Below are positions 17,652 to 27,322 of a DNA stretch of 64,000 nucleotides, one piece after another (positions within the stretch are counted from its first letter, which is position 1; the number at the start of each line of letters is the position of its first letter). The stretch spans positions 20,542 to 84,541 of the forward strand of contig CAZLNZ010000009.1 in assembly GCA_964561145.1 (NCBI GenBank). The letters are read 5' to 3'. The notes beneath the pieces were generated by a model. It ran no database searches, was not told the DNA's origin, and saw only the letters and a program-made list of their open reading frames with translations. Origin of the DNA: RUG14300 sp964561145. GTDB lineage: Bacteria; Bacillota; Clostridia; Christensenellales; CAG-1252. The translations under genes and the position numbers were made by a program.

Positions 17652-17726
17652 GGATGAGATTCCGACGTAAACATCGTCAGGATGGTGTTCGACTCCGGGT
17701 TTCGCCTTTCGCTCAATATGACATTT
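17652..17726. repeat. Outlying copy of the dispersed TTCGACTTCAGGCTT repeat
   Basis: Contains GATTCCGACG, then GTTCGACTCCGGGTTTCGCC, then TTTCGCTCAATATGACATTT. It shares the order and spacing of its motifs with the four copies at 54003-54651. It sits directly after the valS terminator in otherwise gene-free DNA (17644-17844). Confidence 0.75.
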
Positions 17727-17844
17727 GAGACAATTTGTTTGTATATAGCTCTGCTAAATAGATTTCAACACCCTCATTCTTACTTTTTTTGTCATTTAAA
17801 TCCTTTTGTAATTTATTATACCACATTCTGCTTGACATATATGA

Positions 17845-19194
17845 CTAAACTAAGTTCTCTCTTTTCAGCCATATATCGGTTTTACCAAAGCACGAAGAAT
17901 TATCGCCCACATATAGAGTGCTGTTATAGAGCACGTAAATATACGAGTCAATGTATATGTTGACAAAGGTTCCTTTCTCCCTCTCGGAAACCCTATCAAC
18001 ATAATGCCCATCGAGATCGTACCGATACAACAAGCCCTTCTTACTAGTACAGGCAATGTACACGCTATCGTTATACACAGTTATTTCCTCAATTTTACTA
18101 ATCTTCTCATATCCCTCGGACACATATGCCACAGTATCAAAGTGGGAACACAAGTAATAGCTACAAGTATAGCTTTCACACATAATCAACACGAAATATC
18201 CGCTTCTGCATACCGCAAGCCCGACCCCTTTTCCATCGCATATATATTTTCTTGAAAGTAATTCAAGCGTTGTAGAATACCTATTCAAATAAATTGCCCC
18301 TTCATTTTCTTCGGCAAGTAAGAATCCTTCGCTTGTCGGAACAAAATCTGCTATTAAAGGAAGCTTTACACTTTTATTAAGTCCGTCCATATTAAAGGAA
18401 AAACAAAGAGAAAAACCGTCTGCATTCGCAAATAACAGATAATCCCCCATTCTAAAGAAACCGACCAAAGAGGTAACACCCTCTGAGGCAAAGCTTACAG
18501 TATGATTTACTATAGCACCACTCAAATTTGAAACGTAAATGGTATTATCTGACAGTATTACAACCACGTTCCCCTGTGCGGTATATAGAGATAACGCCGA
18601 ATTCCCCTTAATGTTTAAAGTCATTTTTTGCACCTTCAACTCAAAATCTATAAGATATATGAACGTCTTATCGTTACCTGAGACTACGACCACAATCCCT
18701 TCCTCTGAAAGTGAAGATGCTAAATAATGCTCTTCCTCATCTGTTTTCAATGTTATAACATTGAGTAAAGTACATTCGCTATCAAATAATCCGATTCCGA
18801 TATTAGACTTTGAACCTGAAGAAAAATCGCAGCTATCAGAAGAGGTTTCGCATATTACATATATTTTTGACCCCACTTTGAAAGATTGATATGCATAATC
18901 GTCTTGATATCCACCGAGATTGTTTATATTTCCGTGGTTTTGCGAATATGTTCTAGGAAGGGTTGAGCGATAAATCGGAGAGATTACATCGACATTAGTA
19001 TCGTCATCAATACGATTGTCATCATCGCTTTGATCGTTTTTTCCTCCGGAAAGATATGTATTAGAACCGTTATTATTGCCGGTTTCCTCATTTTCCGCAC
19101 GACTTATAACAAAAGTCTTAACGTACAGCACCAGGAAAAAACAACTTATTCCGCATAAAATGATTACAGCTATAGTTTTTATTGCCTTGTTCAT
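17845..19194 (-). CDS. Membrane-anchored secreted protein, possible beta-propeller
   Basis: 449 residues with an N-terminal membrane helix (about 6-28) and no lipobox, followed by an Asn/Asp/Gly-rich linker (residues 35-70) and an extracellular domain. The domain has recurring beta-rich units with short hydrophobic strands (for example VYIACTSKKGLLYRYDLDG and IYVLYNSTLYVGD), which suggest a propeller-like fold; no catalytic motif is visible. GGAGGTCGA precedes the ATG. Monocistronic. Function not recognised. Confidence 0.6.
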   Translation of the reverse strand: MNKAIKTIAVIILCGISCFFLVLYVKTFVISRAENEETGNNNGSNTYLSGGKNDQSDDDNRIDDDTNVDVISPIYRSTLPRTYSQNHGNINNLGGYQDDYAYQSFKVGSKIYVICETSSDSCDFSSGSKSNIGIGLFDSECTLLNVITLKTDEEEHYLASSLSEEGIVVVVSGNDKTFIYLIDFELKVQKMTLNIKGNSALSLYTAQGNVVVILSDNTIYVSNLSGAIVNHTVSFASEGVTSLVGFFRMGDYLLFANADGFSLCFSFNMDGLNKSVKLPLIADFVPTSEGFLLAEENEGAIYLNRYSTTLELLSRKYICDGKGVGLAVCRSGYFVLIMCESYTCSYYLCSHFDTVAYVSEGYEKISKIEEITVYNDSVYIACTSKKGLLYRYDLDGHYVDRVSEREKGTFVNIYIDSYIYVLYNSTLYVGDNSSCFGKTDIWLKRENLV

Positions 19195-19410
19195 TCGACC
19201 TCCTTCATCGAAAAGCTATTGTATCACATCAAATACAAAAAAAGCCCCTGTCGACAAAAATAGGTCAAAAAATCATTTTAACGCATGACCAAAACAATTA
19301 CTCACAATTTACAACAAAAAACGACATATCTGCTTTTCAAAAGTTATAACAATCTATAGATCGGATCAAATGACTGTCCCTCGGGTAAATCTAAAATACT
19401 TCTTGTAAAT

Positions 19411-19436
19411 AAAAAGCCCAACAATCGATGTTGAGC
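19411..19436 (-). terminator. Terminator of birA
   Basis: Minus-strand 8-bp stem GCTCAACA / TGTTGGGC (one G-T pair) with a 5-nt loop, followed by TTTTTATTT, 39 nt after the birA stop. The rest of 19195-19474 shows no gene. Confidence 0.75.
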
Positions 19437-19474
19437 CGAATTCGAAGTATTCCCATCATGCTGTAAAGGATACT

Positions 19475-20446
19475 CTACTCTGAGGTATATCCGAACATTC
19501 CGCGTACACTAACCTCGCCGCTATCAAGAAACATCTCCTCTCCGTCCTTTAGGCGTACGATCAATCTAAAACTGTCGTCAATACCCCTACATATCCCTTG
19601 ATAATCTTTACCCTCCTTGCTAAAACAAATTTCTTTACCCTTAATTACAAGATTATCATTGTACAGCTCCCTGTCTGCTTCGTTACAATAGGGCGTAGAC
19701 ATAATTGAGTCTAGTTCACGAATAAGACTACCGATTAACTTATTTCTATCTATATCAATTCCAATGATTTGCGAAAGTGAGGTAGCAATCTCCCGCACTC
19801 CTTCTGTAAAATCGTCAGATTTTGAGTTAACGTTTATTCCTATTCCTAATACGGCATACGTATAATTATCGGAATTACCATAGCCTTTTATTTCAGTTAA
19901 GATTCCACAGAGTTTTTTGCCGCTATACACTATATCGTTCACCCATTTGATGCCGACACCTTGTGAAAATTCTTTCAATATTTTCAAAACACATAGTGCA
20001 AGCTTTGGAGTTAAGCTTACAAGATTTTCTCCTTGAATATCCGGCTTCAACAAATAAGAAAGATAGATTCCCTTTCCCTTAGGAGATAAGAAAGAGTTGG
20101 TGTTTCTTCCTCTTCCCCTAATCTGTCCGTCTGCAATGACAACACTTCCTTCTTTAAGGTCGTTATTCGCTTTCAAATAATCGTTTGTAGACGACAAAAC
20201 GTCAAAGACAGCAATCCCCCTATAACGTTTTGCATACCACATTATCTTAAGTTTAGAAAGCTTTGTATTAGTTTTCTTTATGTAAAACGGATTACCTTTA
20301 ATTTCGTAACCCTTTTTTCTCATCAATCGCACCTCTTTAAGTAACGAAAAAATACCCACATTCAATCCATTGCAAAGTTTTTTTGTAGATAATGTCTCGA
20401 TACCCGTTAATGAAGATATGATTTCCTTGTCTAATTCTCTATCCAT
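19475..20446 (-). CDS. birA: Biotin-[acetyl-CoA-carboxylase] ligase / biotin repressor
   Basis: Activates biotin with ATP and attaches it to biotin carboxyl carrier proteins. 323 residues: an N-terminal winged-helix domain (about 1-60, KLCNGLNVGIFSLLKEVRLMRKKG) marks the bifunctional repressor type. The catalytic part has GRGRNTNSFLSP (biotinyl-AMP loop, about 108-120), GIKWVNDIVYSGKKLCGIL and a C-terminal SH3-like domain. No biotin synthesis or transport genes occur in this window, so repressor targets must lie elsewhere. Confidence 0.93.
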   Translation of the reverse strand: MDRELDKEIISSLTGIETLSTKKLCNGLNVGIFSLLKEVRLMRKKGYEIKGNPFYIKKTNTKLSKLKIMWYAKRYRGIAVFDVLSSTNDYLKANNDLKEGSVVIADGQIRGRGRNTNSFLSPKGKGIYLSYLLKPDIQGENLVSLTPKLALCVLKILKEFSQGVGIKWVNDIVYSGKKLCGILTEIKGYGNSDNYTYAVLGIGINVNSKSDDFTEGVREIATSLSQIIGIDIDRNKLIGSLIRELDSIMSTPYCNEADRELYNDNLVIKGKEICFSKEGKDYQGICRGIDDSFRLIVRLKDGEEMFLDSGEVSVRGMFGYTSE

Positions 20447-20495
20447 ATTCTAATTCCTAGTCTTAAGTTATTTATTTTACAAAGTCACGAACGAT

Positions 20496-20810
20496 TCATA
20501 AGGTATATATGAAAAACTCCGCCAGCACCCTTCCATCTGAATCGAAAAGAACACCTTCTTTTTCAAGCATTTGCCTTTGTATATTTTCTCCACCAAAAGC
20601 AAAACTCTCAGCAAGTTGTCCATTTTTAAAAACAACCCTATGACATGGAATCTCTCCGAAAGACGGATTAACGTGAAGAGCTTGTCCAACTCTTCTTGAC
20701 ATTCTCGGATTACCAAGCAATGACGCTACCGTACCATAGCTCATCACCCGTCCTTCGGGAATTTGTTTGACCAATTCATAAACTCTTTTGAAAAATCCGA
20801 TGTTATCCAT
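20496..20810 (-). CDS. MGMT-family DNA-binding protein (short alkyltransferase)
   Basis: 104 residues, corresponding to the C-terminal DNA-binding domain of O6-alkylguanine-DNA alkyltransferase. The alkyl-acceptor motif PCHRVV (about 53-58) is intact, unlike ATL proteins that have Trp for Cys. YELVKQIPEGRVMSYGTVASLLG is the recognition helix region. No N-terminal domain is encoded upstream; stand-alone short forms are common in Firmicutes. A minus-strand TATAAT (20817-20822) ends 6 nt before the ATG, implying a leaderless message. Confidence 0.85.
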   Translation of the reverse strand: MDNIGFFKRVYELVKQIPEGRVMSYGTVASLLGNPRMSRRVGQALHVNPSFGEIPCHRVVFKNGQLAESFAFGGENIQRQMLEKEGVLFDSDGRVLAEFFIYTL

Positions 20811-20862
20811 GCATATATTATAATATATTTTTTAAAATAATAACGTTTTTTTCATGAAAAAA

Positions 20863-20890
20863 TTGCATTAAATATAAAATATGATATAAT
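20863..20890 (+). promoter_or_regulatory. Promoter of the Sel1-repeat gene, probably leaderless
   Basis: TTGCAT (20863-20868), a 16-nt spacer and TATAAT (20885-20890). The ATG at 20897 is at the expected transcription start, and no Shine-Dalgarno sequence can fit. Confidence 0.6.
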
Positions 20891-20896
20891 AGTAGT

Positions 20897-21646
20897 ATGA
20901 AATTCGATAGCAAATGTTCAAAATCACTATTAGACGTCTATAAAAGAATCGTGGACGCTTTACCCTTAAAGAAAAAAGGGAAGCCTATAGGCAAAATTGC
21001 AGAGGCAATAAATGACCTATCTTATTATGCCTCAATGGGTTTTCCGCCAGCCATGGTTTATCTAGGACAACTTTATGCAAATGGTATATATTTTCGCAAA
21101 AATATAGATTATGCTTTAGAACTTTTTAAAAAAGCAGCAAAATGCGGATATCCTCTAGGATACCATAGAATTGCGACATTGATTTTAAACAACGAGAGAA
21201 GTTTTCCTAATCTAAAGAACGTAGCAATACGCTGCTATACAAAAGCTTTTTCTCTAGGTTACTATAAAGCAGGTGTAGATCTTGCTAAATACTTGATCAA
21301 TAATGACGATTCCGAGTATTATGACTACAAGTTTGCTTTCAACCATCTTAATGTCGCTTGGGAAAAAAGTCGCAACCTTGAGGCTAGAAGTCAAATAGCT
21401 TTGTGCTACCTTAAGGGAATTGCCGTTGAGAAGGACAAAGAAAAAGGTGAGGAAATGCTTAAGGAGCTTATAACCGAGTACAAGAGCGTTGAAGCCGCTC
21501 TAACATGGATGAATTATGCCGATAGTTATTTCTCCTTTTCTAAAGATAGAATCAAAGAATTCGTCGAGCTGATCGAATCAAACATTCCGTCGATCAGAAC
21601 CAATTACGAATATGTAAGATTGAAAAGAAGCGTCGTCTACTTTTAA
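20897..21646 (+). CDS. Sel1-like repeat protein
   Basis: 249-residue cytoplasmic protein of helical Sel1-like (TPR-related) repeats. Recognisable units include FPPAMVYLGQLYANG with the following KNIDYALELFKKAAKCG, another pair near 75-115, and EARSQIALCYLKGIAVEKDKEKG. Such proteins act as protein-interaction scaffolds; the partner is unknown. Its message appears leaderless. It is followed by a 15-bp terminator and faces the large helicase gene. Confidence 0.8.
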   Translation: MKFDSKCSKSLLDVYKRIVDALPLKKKGKPIGKIAEAINDLSYYASMGFPPAMVYLGQLYANGIYFRKNIDYALELFKKAAKCGYPLGYHRIATLILNNERSFPNLKNVAIRCYTKAFSLGYYKAGVDLAKYLINNDDSEYYDYKFAFNHLNVAWEKSRNLEARSQIALCYLKGIAVEKDKEKGEEMLKELITEYKSVEAALTWMNYADSYFSFSKDRIKEFVELIESNIPSIRTNYEYVRLKRSVVYF

Positions 21647-21733
21647 AAAAGTGTTTCTTATCGAATCGAACAATTCATTCATTGCGAATAAAAAAACGAA
21701 CATTCAATATTCACGAAACGGATAAACGGATTC

Positions 21734-21768
21734 AAAAAGAACTCAAGAAAAAATCTTGAGTTCTTTTT
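21734..21768. terminator. Bidirectional terminator, perfect 15-bp stem
   Basis: AAAAAGAACTCAAGA / TCTTGAGTTCTTTTT around a 5-nt A loop. The stem flanks supply a U-run on both strands, serving the Sel1 gene (plus) and the helicase gene (minus). Confidence 0.9.
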
Positions 21769-21801
21769 AGGTAAGCTCTAACAATAACCGAGTTATAACT
21801 A

Positions 21802-24800
21802 CTATCTTAAGGAAAGTTTATCCTCATCGACTAAAACCTTTCCGCTATCGATAAGAAGCTGTAATGACTTTTCGAGTCTAAAACGAATTCTTTCTGTCAA
21901 ACTTCTAAAGCCTAGTCTTGCTCGAATGTAACTAAACAGATCTTCTTTTGTTATGGTAACATTCAACTCTATAACCTTCACTAAACCGTTTGCTAGTTCT
22001 TCAATAGGTATATACTCTATATTACGTTTATCCTCTCCGTCAGGAATACGAAGCATAGGATATGACACTTCATTATTAAAAAGGAAACCATTCTTTATTC
22101 TTATACCGAAAGCCTGACAATTATTCATAACCAAGCTCTCATATTCTTTGCGTACGGTTGCGGTTAAGCTTGTTCCAAACAAGAATAAAATACGGCTTAG
22201 CAACCATTCGGAGGAAATGGGACTTTCAATTTCCACTATCTTCTTAATCACTCTCATTTTATTAGAGTGTGTGCTTCTGACAATTCCAAGAACATCGGCA
22301 CTTACGTATATCGGAAAATCAAAATGATCCTCGACAACCTCCTCAACAAAGGAATCATCGATTTCGCCTAATTCCTCTAGAACATCATCGGACATATCGA
22401 CAACTTCGTCAAAAGCTTGACGAACAGCCTCTAAAAGACGTCTCTTTTCGTTATCCTTATTTCTAAACCAATCGGTTGACCAAATGCGATAATACTTCCA
22501 CCCCATTCTTTCTAAAACCTGCTGACGAAGCCTGTCTCTGTCTCTCGTACTTCTAGAGGACCTATAAACACGTCCGTCACACTCGATAGCCAGTACATAA
22601 TCCCCGCTATCGGGATTCTTAAGAGCCAAATCAATCTTTAACGCAGAACACCCCACTTGACAGTCAACTTCATAACCATTCTCTCTGAGAAAATCTGCAA
22701 TCTCGTTTTCAAGTTCCGAATTATAACCCTCATAAGGACTACCTTCTTCCAAACGATCTAAAGCAGGCATTCCGTTTTCGGCAAAATCCAGATAAGCTTT
22801 TAGTAACCTTGCCCCCTGTGAATTTGAATTTGAAAGATTGAGATCGGTACAACTCATAGATGCAACTACAATCACATTTTCTTTCGCACGAGTAACAGCT
22901 ACATTTAAACGTCTGCCGCCACCCTCTTTATTAATAGGTCCGAAGTTTGCTAAGATTCTTCCTGCACTATCCCTTCCATAAGCAACGCTGAAAATAATAG
23001 TATCACGCTCGTCACCCTGTACCGTTTCAAGATTCTTTACAAAGAAAGGTTCGTCTTTATCAAGACTAAAGAATGCCTCCTTCGAAGGATCGGACCTTCT
23101 GCGTTGAAGAATTATTCTATCTATAAGGTTCTGCTGAGAAATACTAAAGGCAACAACGCCCAAGCTTCTATCAGGATATCTTTCAATATGCTCGAAAACA
23201 AGGTCTGCAACCTTTTCTGCTTCAATTCGGTTTGTTCTTGTAGTATGATCGAACAACCCCTCAACCTTGCAGAAATCAACGCCAAATCCCACCGTCTTGC
23301 ATCTTGCCGATGGGAATGTGATTAGATCGTTATTATAGAAATACTTGTTGGAAAAAGCAATTAGTTGTTCGTGACGACTTCTATAGTGCCATTTCAAACA
23401 TCTTTCAGGGAAATGTGCGGCACAGAGGTTAAGTATAGACTCAAAATCTGTAGCCTCGGTTTCCTCGTTGTCCTCCTCTCCAATTGCAATTGCATTGAAG
23501 AAATTGCTAGGAGGCATTTGCTTTTCGTCTCCTACAACAATAAGTTGTTTTCCTCTATAAATTGCACCTAGCACGTCCTGCGGGAAAATCTGCGACGCCT
23601 CATCGAAAATGACAACATCGAATTCAATATCCGGACTCAAAAACGTACTAACGCTTAACGGCGACATTAGGAAACAAGGCTTGAGAGTTTGTACAAGCTC
23701 TCCGATCTCATTCAATAGACGCCTTATACTCATATGTTTGCTTTTCTTTTCACCCTCTCTCTGAAGAATTGCCACTGCACTACCGCTTGCAATCAAGTCA
23801 AGATCGGGTCTCTTTTGCGATAAGACACTCTTTATAATCGCCTTATTAACCTCGAAAAGAATTAGATCATCCCTCTTGAATTTGTTAACCCTATCATCAT
23901 GCCACTGTCTTAATAATTGATTGAGTCTTTCAGATTCTACTAAAATGCTATCCGCCCATTGCCATAAAAAGACCTTTTTGTATGCGAAAGGAATGTTATC
24001 CACTCTAACCTCGTTTTCAATAGTCAAATCTACGAAGTCTCTTAAGCCAATGTCGGACATCTCGGTAAGGAGCTTGTAAAAGCGACACCAGTTATCCAAT
24101 ACATCTATATCGGCATAGCATTTAGTGAGCTTGTCTTCAAGTTCTTCAAGCGCCATCTCCCTTATATCACATTCTTTTACCTCAAAGGAAGCAAAAAGCT
24201 TGTTCTCCGACTCCTCACGTAGGGAAAATGATCTTTCAAACTCACCTTGAACGATGACGAAATGATCTTTCTCCGCTGAATAAACTTCCTCGGACATGCA
24301 TCTTATGCTGCCGAGGTCCACGCCGTCGGCTAAAATCTCAGCCAACGAGTTAAGATCAATCAAAAGACGATCAAAATCGGTTGCAACGCCAATATAGCCA
24401 CTTCCTAATATATCTTTAATATCATACTCTTTATCGGCAAAATCTCTTTCCTTTTGCTGTACCACTTGAAGGATGTCGAATAGTTGGACAGCAAATTCAT
24501 AATTAACTTTCCTTCCGTCTTTTTTGTAAAGCTTAAGGCTCTTTACAAGCTCCCTATACTCTCTGCTAAACAATCTTGACCCGAAGCTGTTAAACTGTCT
24601 TGTTAGCTTCTTATAAATCAATTCGCCGTCATAGGAATAGAATTCTTCATCGAATACCTCATCTATTTGTAAACAAAGCTCATTTATCTCGTCGGCAAGA
24701 ACTTTTAACTCCTCGACGATCTCTATTATCTCGTAAATAGTAGCGTTCAACAAGCTTGGCGTAACAAAGGGACTGGTTGAAATTAGTCTAAAGAAATCTC

Positions 24801-26454
24801 TTAGTACATACATTTGACGGAGGTTATTTCCGCATATTTGGTAACTATCATTAAGATGCCTATTTACTACCGCCAAATTTCTTAGTAATTCGATAGTGTT
24901 AGAGATATCCCTCTTAACCCCCATTCTTGCGGCATAAGTTCCATCAGATTCAGCATAGCCATACCAGCAATTAGCGTGATAGTCGTATCCGATTGATGGT
25001 GTGAACTCACAATATCTAAATAGATATCCTTCGGCAAGTCTCAAAAATTCGTCGTCCTTTGCCTTTATATCATCAATAACAAAATCGATGGTGGGAACAT
25101 TCCTGTATGAAGAGATTTCGTCAAAAATAGAGTAAAGAGATTTGTTAATAATCGGACGAGTTGCATGCAACTCTTCAACGTACTCATCCAACTCCCGCTT
25201 TGCTTTATCGTATTCCGCCGTAACATAATTAACCGTATCGTCTCTTAATACACTCTTTCCTTTTCGAAGTGTGGCATTCAACTCTTCGATTACGGCTTTT
25301 TTATTTGATTTATGACTATGAAGCTCTAAACAAAATTCCTCAAGTCCAACCCTCCTTAACTTCTCATAAACGACTTGCAATGCGGCAAGTTTCTCAGATA
25401 CGAAAAGAACTTTCTTTCCCTGAAAAAGGCATTCGGCAATAATATTTGTTATAGTTTGACTTTTTCCCGTTCCGGGAGGACCTTGTAAAACAAAGCTTTT
25501 CCCGGTCGCAGCCATTGCGACAGCTTCATTTTGGCTTGAATCCGCATCGACAACGTTATGAAGAGGTATTAAACTAAGATCTTCCCTCGATTCCTCTGTC
25601 GGGATTTCCCTAATCTCCTCCGAGTCATCTCCATATACGGTATTGAGAATCGCTTGGATGCTTTCATTTTGCAGAACTTTACCCTCATTGTCCTGCAAGT
25701 CTCTGTACATATTGATCTTCAGGAAAGAGAAGGTGCTTATCTTACAATCTCTGTCTATTCTCCAACCCAACGGAAGGAAAAGCTCTTCAAGTTTCGCAAG
25801 ATAAACATCGATATCCTCACCGCTATCCTCATCGTATTGCGGAATATCTATGTTATAATCCATCTTAAGCTTATAAGCTAAAGCGGGATTTACGACAACC
25901 TCGGTATCGACAACCTTGATATAATAAGGCTTTAATGCCGATGTGTTCTCTATAGAAACCGCAACCAACAAGAGGGGTGCTTTCATTTTTTCATTGGGCG
26001 TAGCTCTTTCTGCCCAATTAAGAAAACCGAATGCCATGTATACAATATTAACACCCGTTTCCTCTATTGCGCTTCTGCCGTTTCTGGCGATATTTCGAAG
26101 GGTTAGTATCGGATTTGACATCGAATTAAACAACAATATTTGATTCGGCTTAAAGGTTCTTGTATGCTCTCTGACATACTCGTCACGACTGGTTCTTACA
26201 ACAGTCTCGAATTCCCTTCCGCTAGCCCTTGTAACAAGATCGGCAAGATATTCTCTAACCTCATCGATGTCATTGTTCGTATCATACACCTCAAAAGTTT
26301 TTCCATGCTCGACGTTAGAAAAGATTGTACTGAAGTTAGGATATATTACATCGACAGATCCGAGCTTTGTATTCCTAAAATTAATAAGATTATTACGCTT
26401 TCCCGTATCAAGCAGCTTGTTTTTCCATTTATTAAGTAATTCTCTGTTTTGCAT
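21802..26454 (-). CDS. Giant SF1 helicase with DUF4011, Vsr-like nuclease and DUF3320 domains
   Basis: 1550 residues. The N-terminus (LLNKWKNKLLDTGKRNNLIN) is the DUF4011 signature. The AAA/SF1 helicase has Walker A QGPPGTGKSQT (about 322-330), Walker B VVIFDEASQIFPQD (about 950), motif III GDEKQMPPSNFF, motif V-like VQGDERD and motif VI NVAVTRAKENV (about 1187). A Vsr/MTES_1575-like PD-(D/E)XK domain (AIECDGRVYRSSRSTRDRDR, about 1290-1310, then WKYYRIWSTDWF) and a DUF3320-like C-terminus follow. The family is often found in defence-like or accessory contexts; the function here is inferred. GAGGAAATG precedes the ATG; two 15-bp direct repeats lie upstream. Confidence 0.85.
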   Translation of the reverse strand: MQNRELLNKWKNKLLDTGKRNNLINFRNTKLGSVDVIYPNFSTIFSNVEHGKTFEVYDTNNDIDEVREYLADLVTRASGREFETVVRTSRDEYVREHTRTFKPNQILLFNSMSNPILTLRNIARNGRSAIEETGVNIVYMAFGFLNWAERATPNEKMKAPLLLVAVSIENTSALKPYYIKVVDTEVVVNPALAYKLKMDYNIDIPQYDEDSGEDIDVYLAKLEELFLPLGWRIDRDCKISTFSFLKINMYRDLQDNEGKVLQNESIQAILNTVYGDDSEEIREIPTEESREDLSLIPLHNVVDADSSQNEAVAMAATGKSFVLQGPPGTGKSQTITNIIAECLFQGKKVLFVSEKLAALQVVYEKLRRVGLEEFCLELHSHKSNKKAVIEELNATLRKGKSVLRDDTVNYVTAEYDKAKRELDEYVEELHATRPIINKSLYSIFDEISSYRNVPTIDFVIDDIKAKDDEFLRLAEGYLFRYCEFTPSIGYDYHANCWYGYAESDGTYAARMGVKRDISNTIELLRNLAVVNRHLNDSYQICGNNLRQMYVLRDFFRLISTSPFVTPSLLNATIYEIIEIVEELKVLADEINELCLQIDEVFDEEFYSYDGELIYKKLTRQFNSFGSRLFSREYRELVKSLKLYKKDGRKVNYEFAVQLFDILQVVQQKERDFADKEYDIKDILGSGYIGVATDFDRLLIDLNSLAEILADGVDLGSIRCMSEEVYSAEKDHFVIVQGEFERSFSLREESENKLFASFEVKECDIREMALEELEDKLTKCYADIDVLDNWCRFYKLLTEMSDIGLRDFVDLTIENEVRVDNIPFAYKKVFLWQWADSILVESERLNQLLRQWHDDRVNKFKRDDLILFEVNKAIIKSVLSQKRPDLDLIASGSAVAILQREGEKKSKHMSIRRLLNEIGELVQTLKPCFLMSPLSVSTFLSPDIEFDVVIFDEASQIFPQDVLGAIYRGKQLIVVGDEKQMPPSNFFNAIAIGEEDNEETEATDFESILNLCAAHFPERCLKWHYRSRHEQLIAFSNKYFYNNDLITFPSARCKTVGFGVDFCKVEGLFDHTTRTNRIEAEKVADLVFEHIERYPDRSLGVVAFSISQQNLIDRIILQRRRSDPSKEAFFSLDKDEPFFVKNLETVQGDERDTIIFSVAYGRDSAGRILANFGPINKEGGGRRLNVAVTRAKENVIVVASMSCTDLNLSNSNSQGARLLKAYLDFAENGMPALDRLEEGSPYEGYNSELENEIADFLRENGYEVDCQVGCSALKIDLALKNPDSGDYVLAIECDGRVYRSSRSTRDRDRLRQQVLERMGWKYYRIWSTDWFRNKDNEKRRLLEAVRQAFDEVVDMSDDVLEELGEIDDSFVEEVVEDHFDFPIYVSADVLGIVRSTHSNKMRVIKKIVEIESPISSEWLLSRILFLFGTSLTATVRKEYESLVMNNCQAFGIRIKNGFLFNNEVSYPMLRIPDGEDKRNIEYIPIEELANGLVKVIELNVTITKEDLFSYIRARLGFRSLTERIRFRLEKSLQLLIDSGKVLVDEDKLSLR

Positions 26455-26477
26455 AACATTTCCTCATTAAAGTAGCT

Positions 26478-26505
26478 TATATAGTTTATAGGCGTTTTAG
26501 CACAA
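26478..26505 (-). promoter_or_regulatory. Candidate promoter of the helicase gene
   Basis: Minus-strand TTGTGC (26500-26505), a 16-nt spacer and TATATA (26478-26483). The -35 lies inside the proximal of two direct repeats. Confidence 0.5.
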
Positions 26506-26539
26506 TTGATAAACCTTATTTTCGGTTTTAGCACAATTG
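26494..26539. promoter_or_regulatory. Two 15-bp direct repeats upstream of the helicase gene
   Basis: GTTTTAGCACAATTG occurs exactly at 26494-26508 and 26525-26539, 31 bp apart (about three helical turns). The proximal copy overlaps the candidate -35. This arrangement suggests cooperative binding of a regulator; none is encoded next to it. Confidence 0.5.
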
Positions 26540-26607
26540 TTTTCCCCTTTGTTGTAAAATTATCTGAAAGTTATGATGATACTCTATTCATAGCTTTTAC
26601 GACACAA

Positions 26608-27237
26608 TCATTCCGTACTCTCCTTCTCCCTCCATTTTCGCATTACAAAAAACTTATTTCCCAAGAAATTGATAACTAACGCAAGAATTCCGCCAACGAA
26701 CAAGCCTGTAAGATTGAAAAGAAGAGAGAAAAACTCATTGGCATCGGGCATGGCATTGCGACAAGCCATCGTTATAGCACCGCCAACCAGTACCTGCATA
26801 AAAATAATAAGTACCGCCATTATTGTGTAGGCAACAGCCCTAAAGGCAATATGGTCCTTTACATTGAAGGTCTTTTTGCGATTAAGAATGAAAGTTAATG
26901 CTTGTCCCGCAACAGATCCGACCAAAAAACCTATAAATTCCGCATATGAGTCATACTCGAACAGCGGTAACTTTCCGAGCATAAAACCGGGAAAACCTTC
27001 CGCAAGCTTTCCGCCGGCATAACGCATTAATGACAAACCATAGGTTAATATCATCTGCGTGCCGCCACAAATAAAGGAAAACAAAAGAAAGACGACCATT
27101 TGTCTTATATTTTCATGCTCTTTGATGTACCGAATTAATTGTTTGAGTCCTTTTTTCTTTTTTTCTTCTTCAAAAGTTATATTAATACTTTCCTCTTCGG
27201 TTATCTCTTCGACAATGACGTTATTATCCTCATTCAT
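26608..27237 (-). CDS. GtrA-like membrane protein
   Basis: 209 residues from the ATG preceded by GGGAG at 6 nt; an in-frame start at 27261 lacks a site. An acidic cytoplasmic head (EEITEEESINITFEEEKKK, about 8-30) precedes four membrane helices. The pair around GGTQMILTYGLSL and GSVAGQALTFILNRKKTF, followed by GNKFFVMRKW at the end, match the GtrA family (PF04138), proposed to flip or present polyprenyl-linked sugars. No glycosyltransferase gene is adjacent. Confidence 0.7.
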   Translation of the reverse strand: MNEDNNVIVEEITEEESINITFEEEKKKKGLKQLIRYIKEHENIRQMVVFLLFSFICGGTQMILTYGLSLMRYAGGKLAEGFPGFMLGKLPLFEYDSYAEFIGFLVGSVAGQALTFILNRKKTFNVKDHIAFRAVAYTIMAVLIIFMQVLVGGAITMACRNAMPDANEFFSLLFNLTGLFVGGILALVINFLGNKFFVMRKWREKESTE

Positions 27238-27322
27238 ACTTATCTCCCGTATAGAAAACATATTATTATTTTACTCCAAAGAATATATTTATGTCAATAG
27301 TGCTTTCAAAGGATTATCTTCT

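Noticed and set aside
17685..17715. GTTCGACTCC resembling a tRNA T-loop
   Set aside because: No acceptor or anticodon arm around it; the same sequence recurs in the 54-kb repeats, so it belongs to the dispersed repeat.
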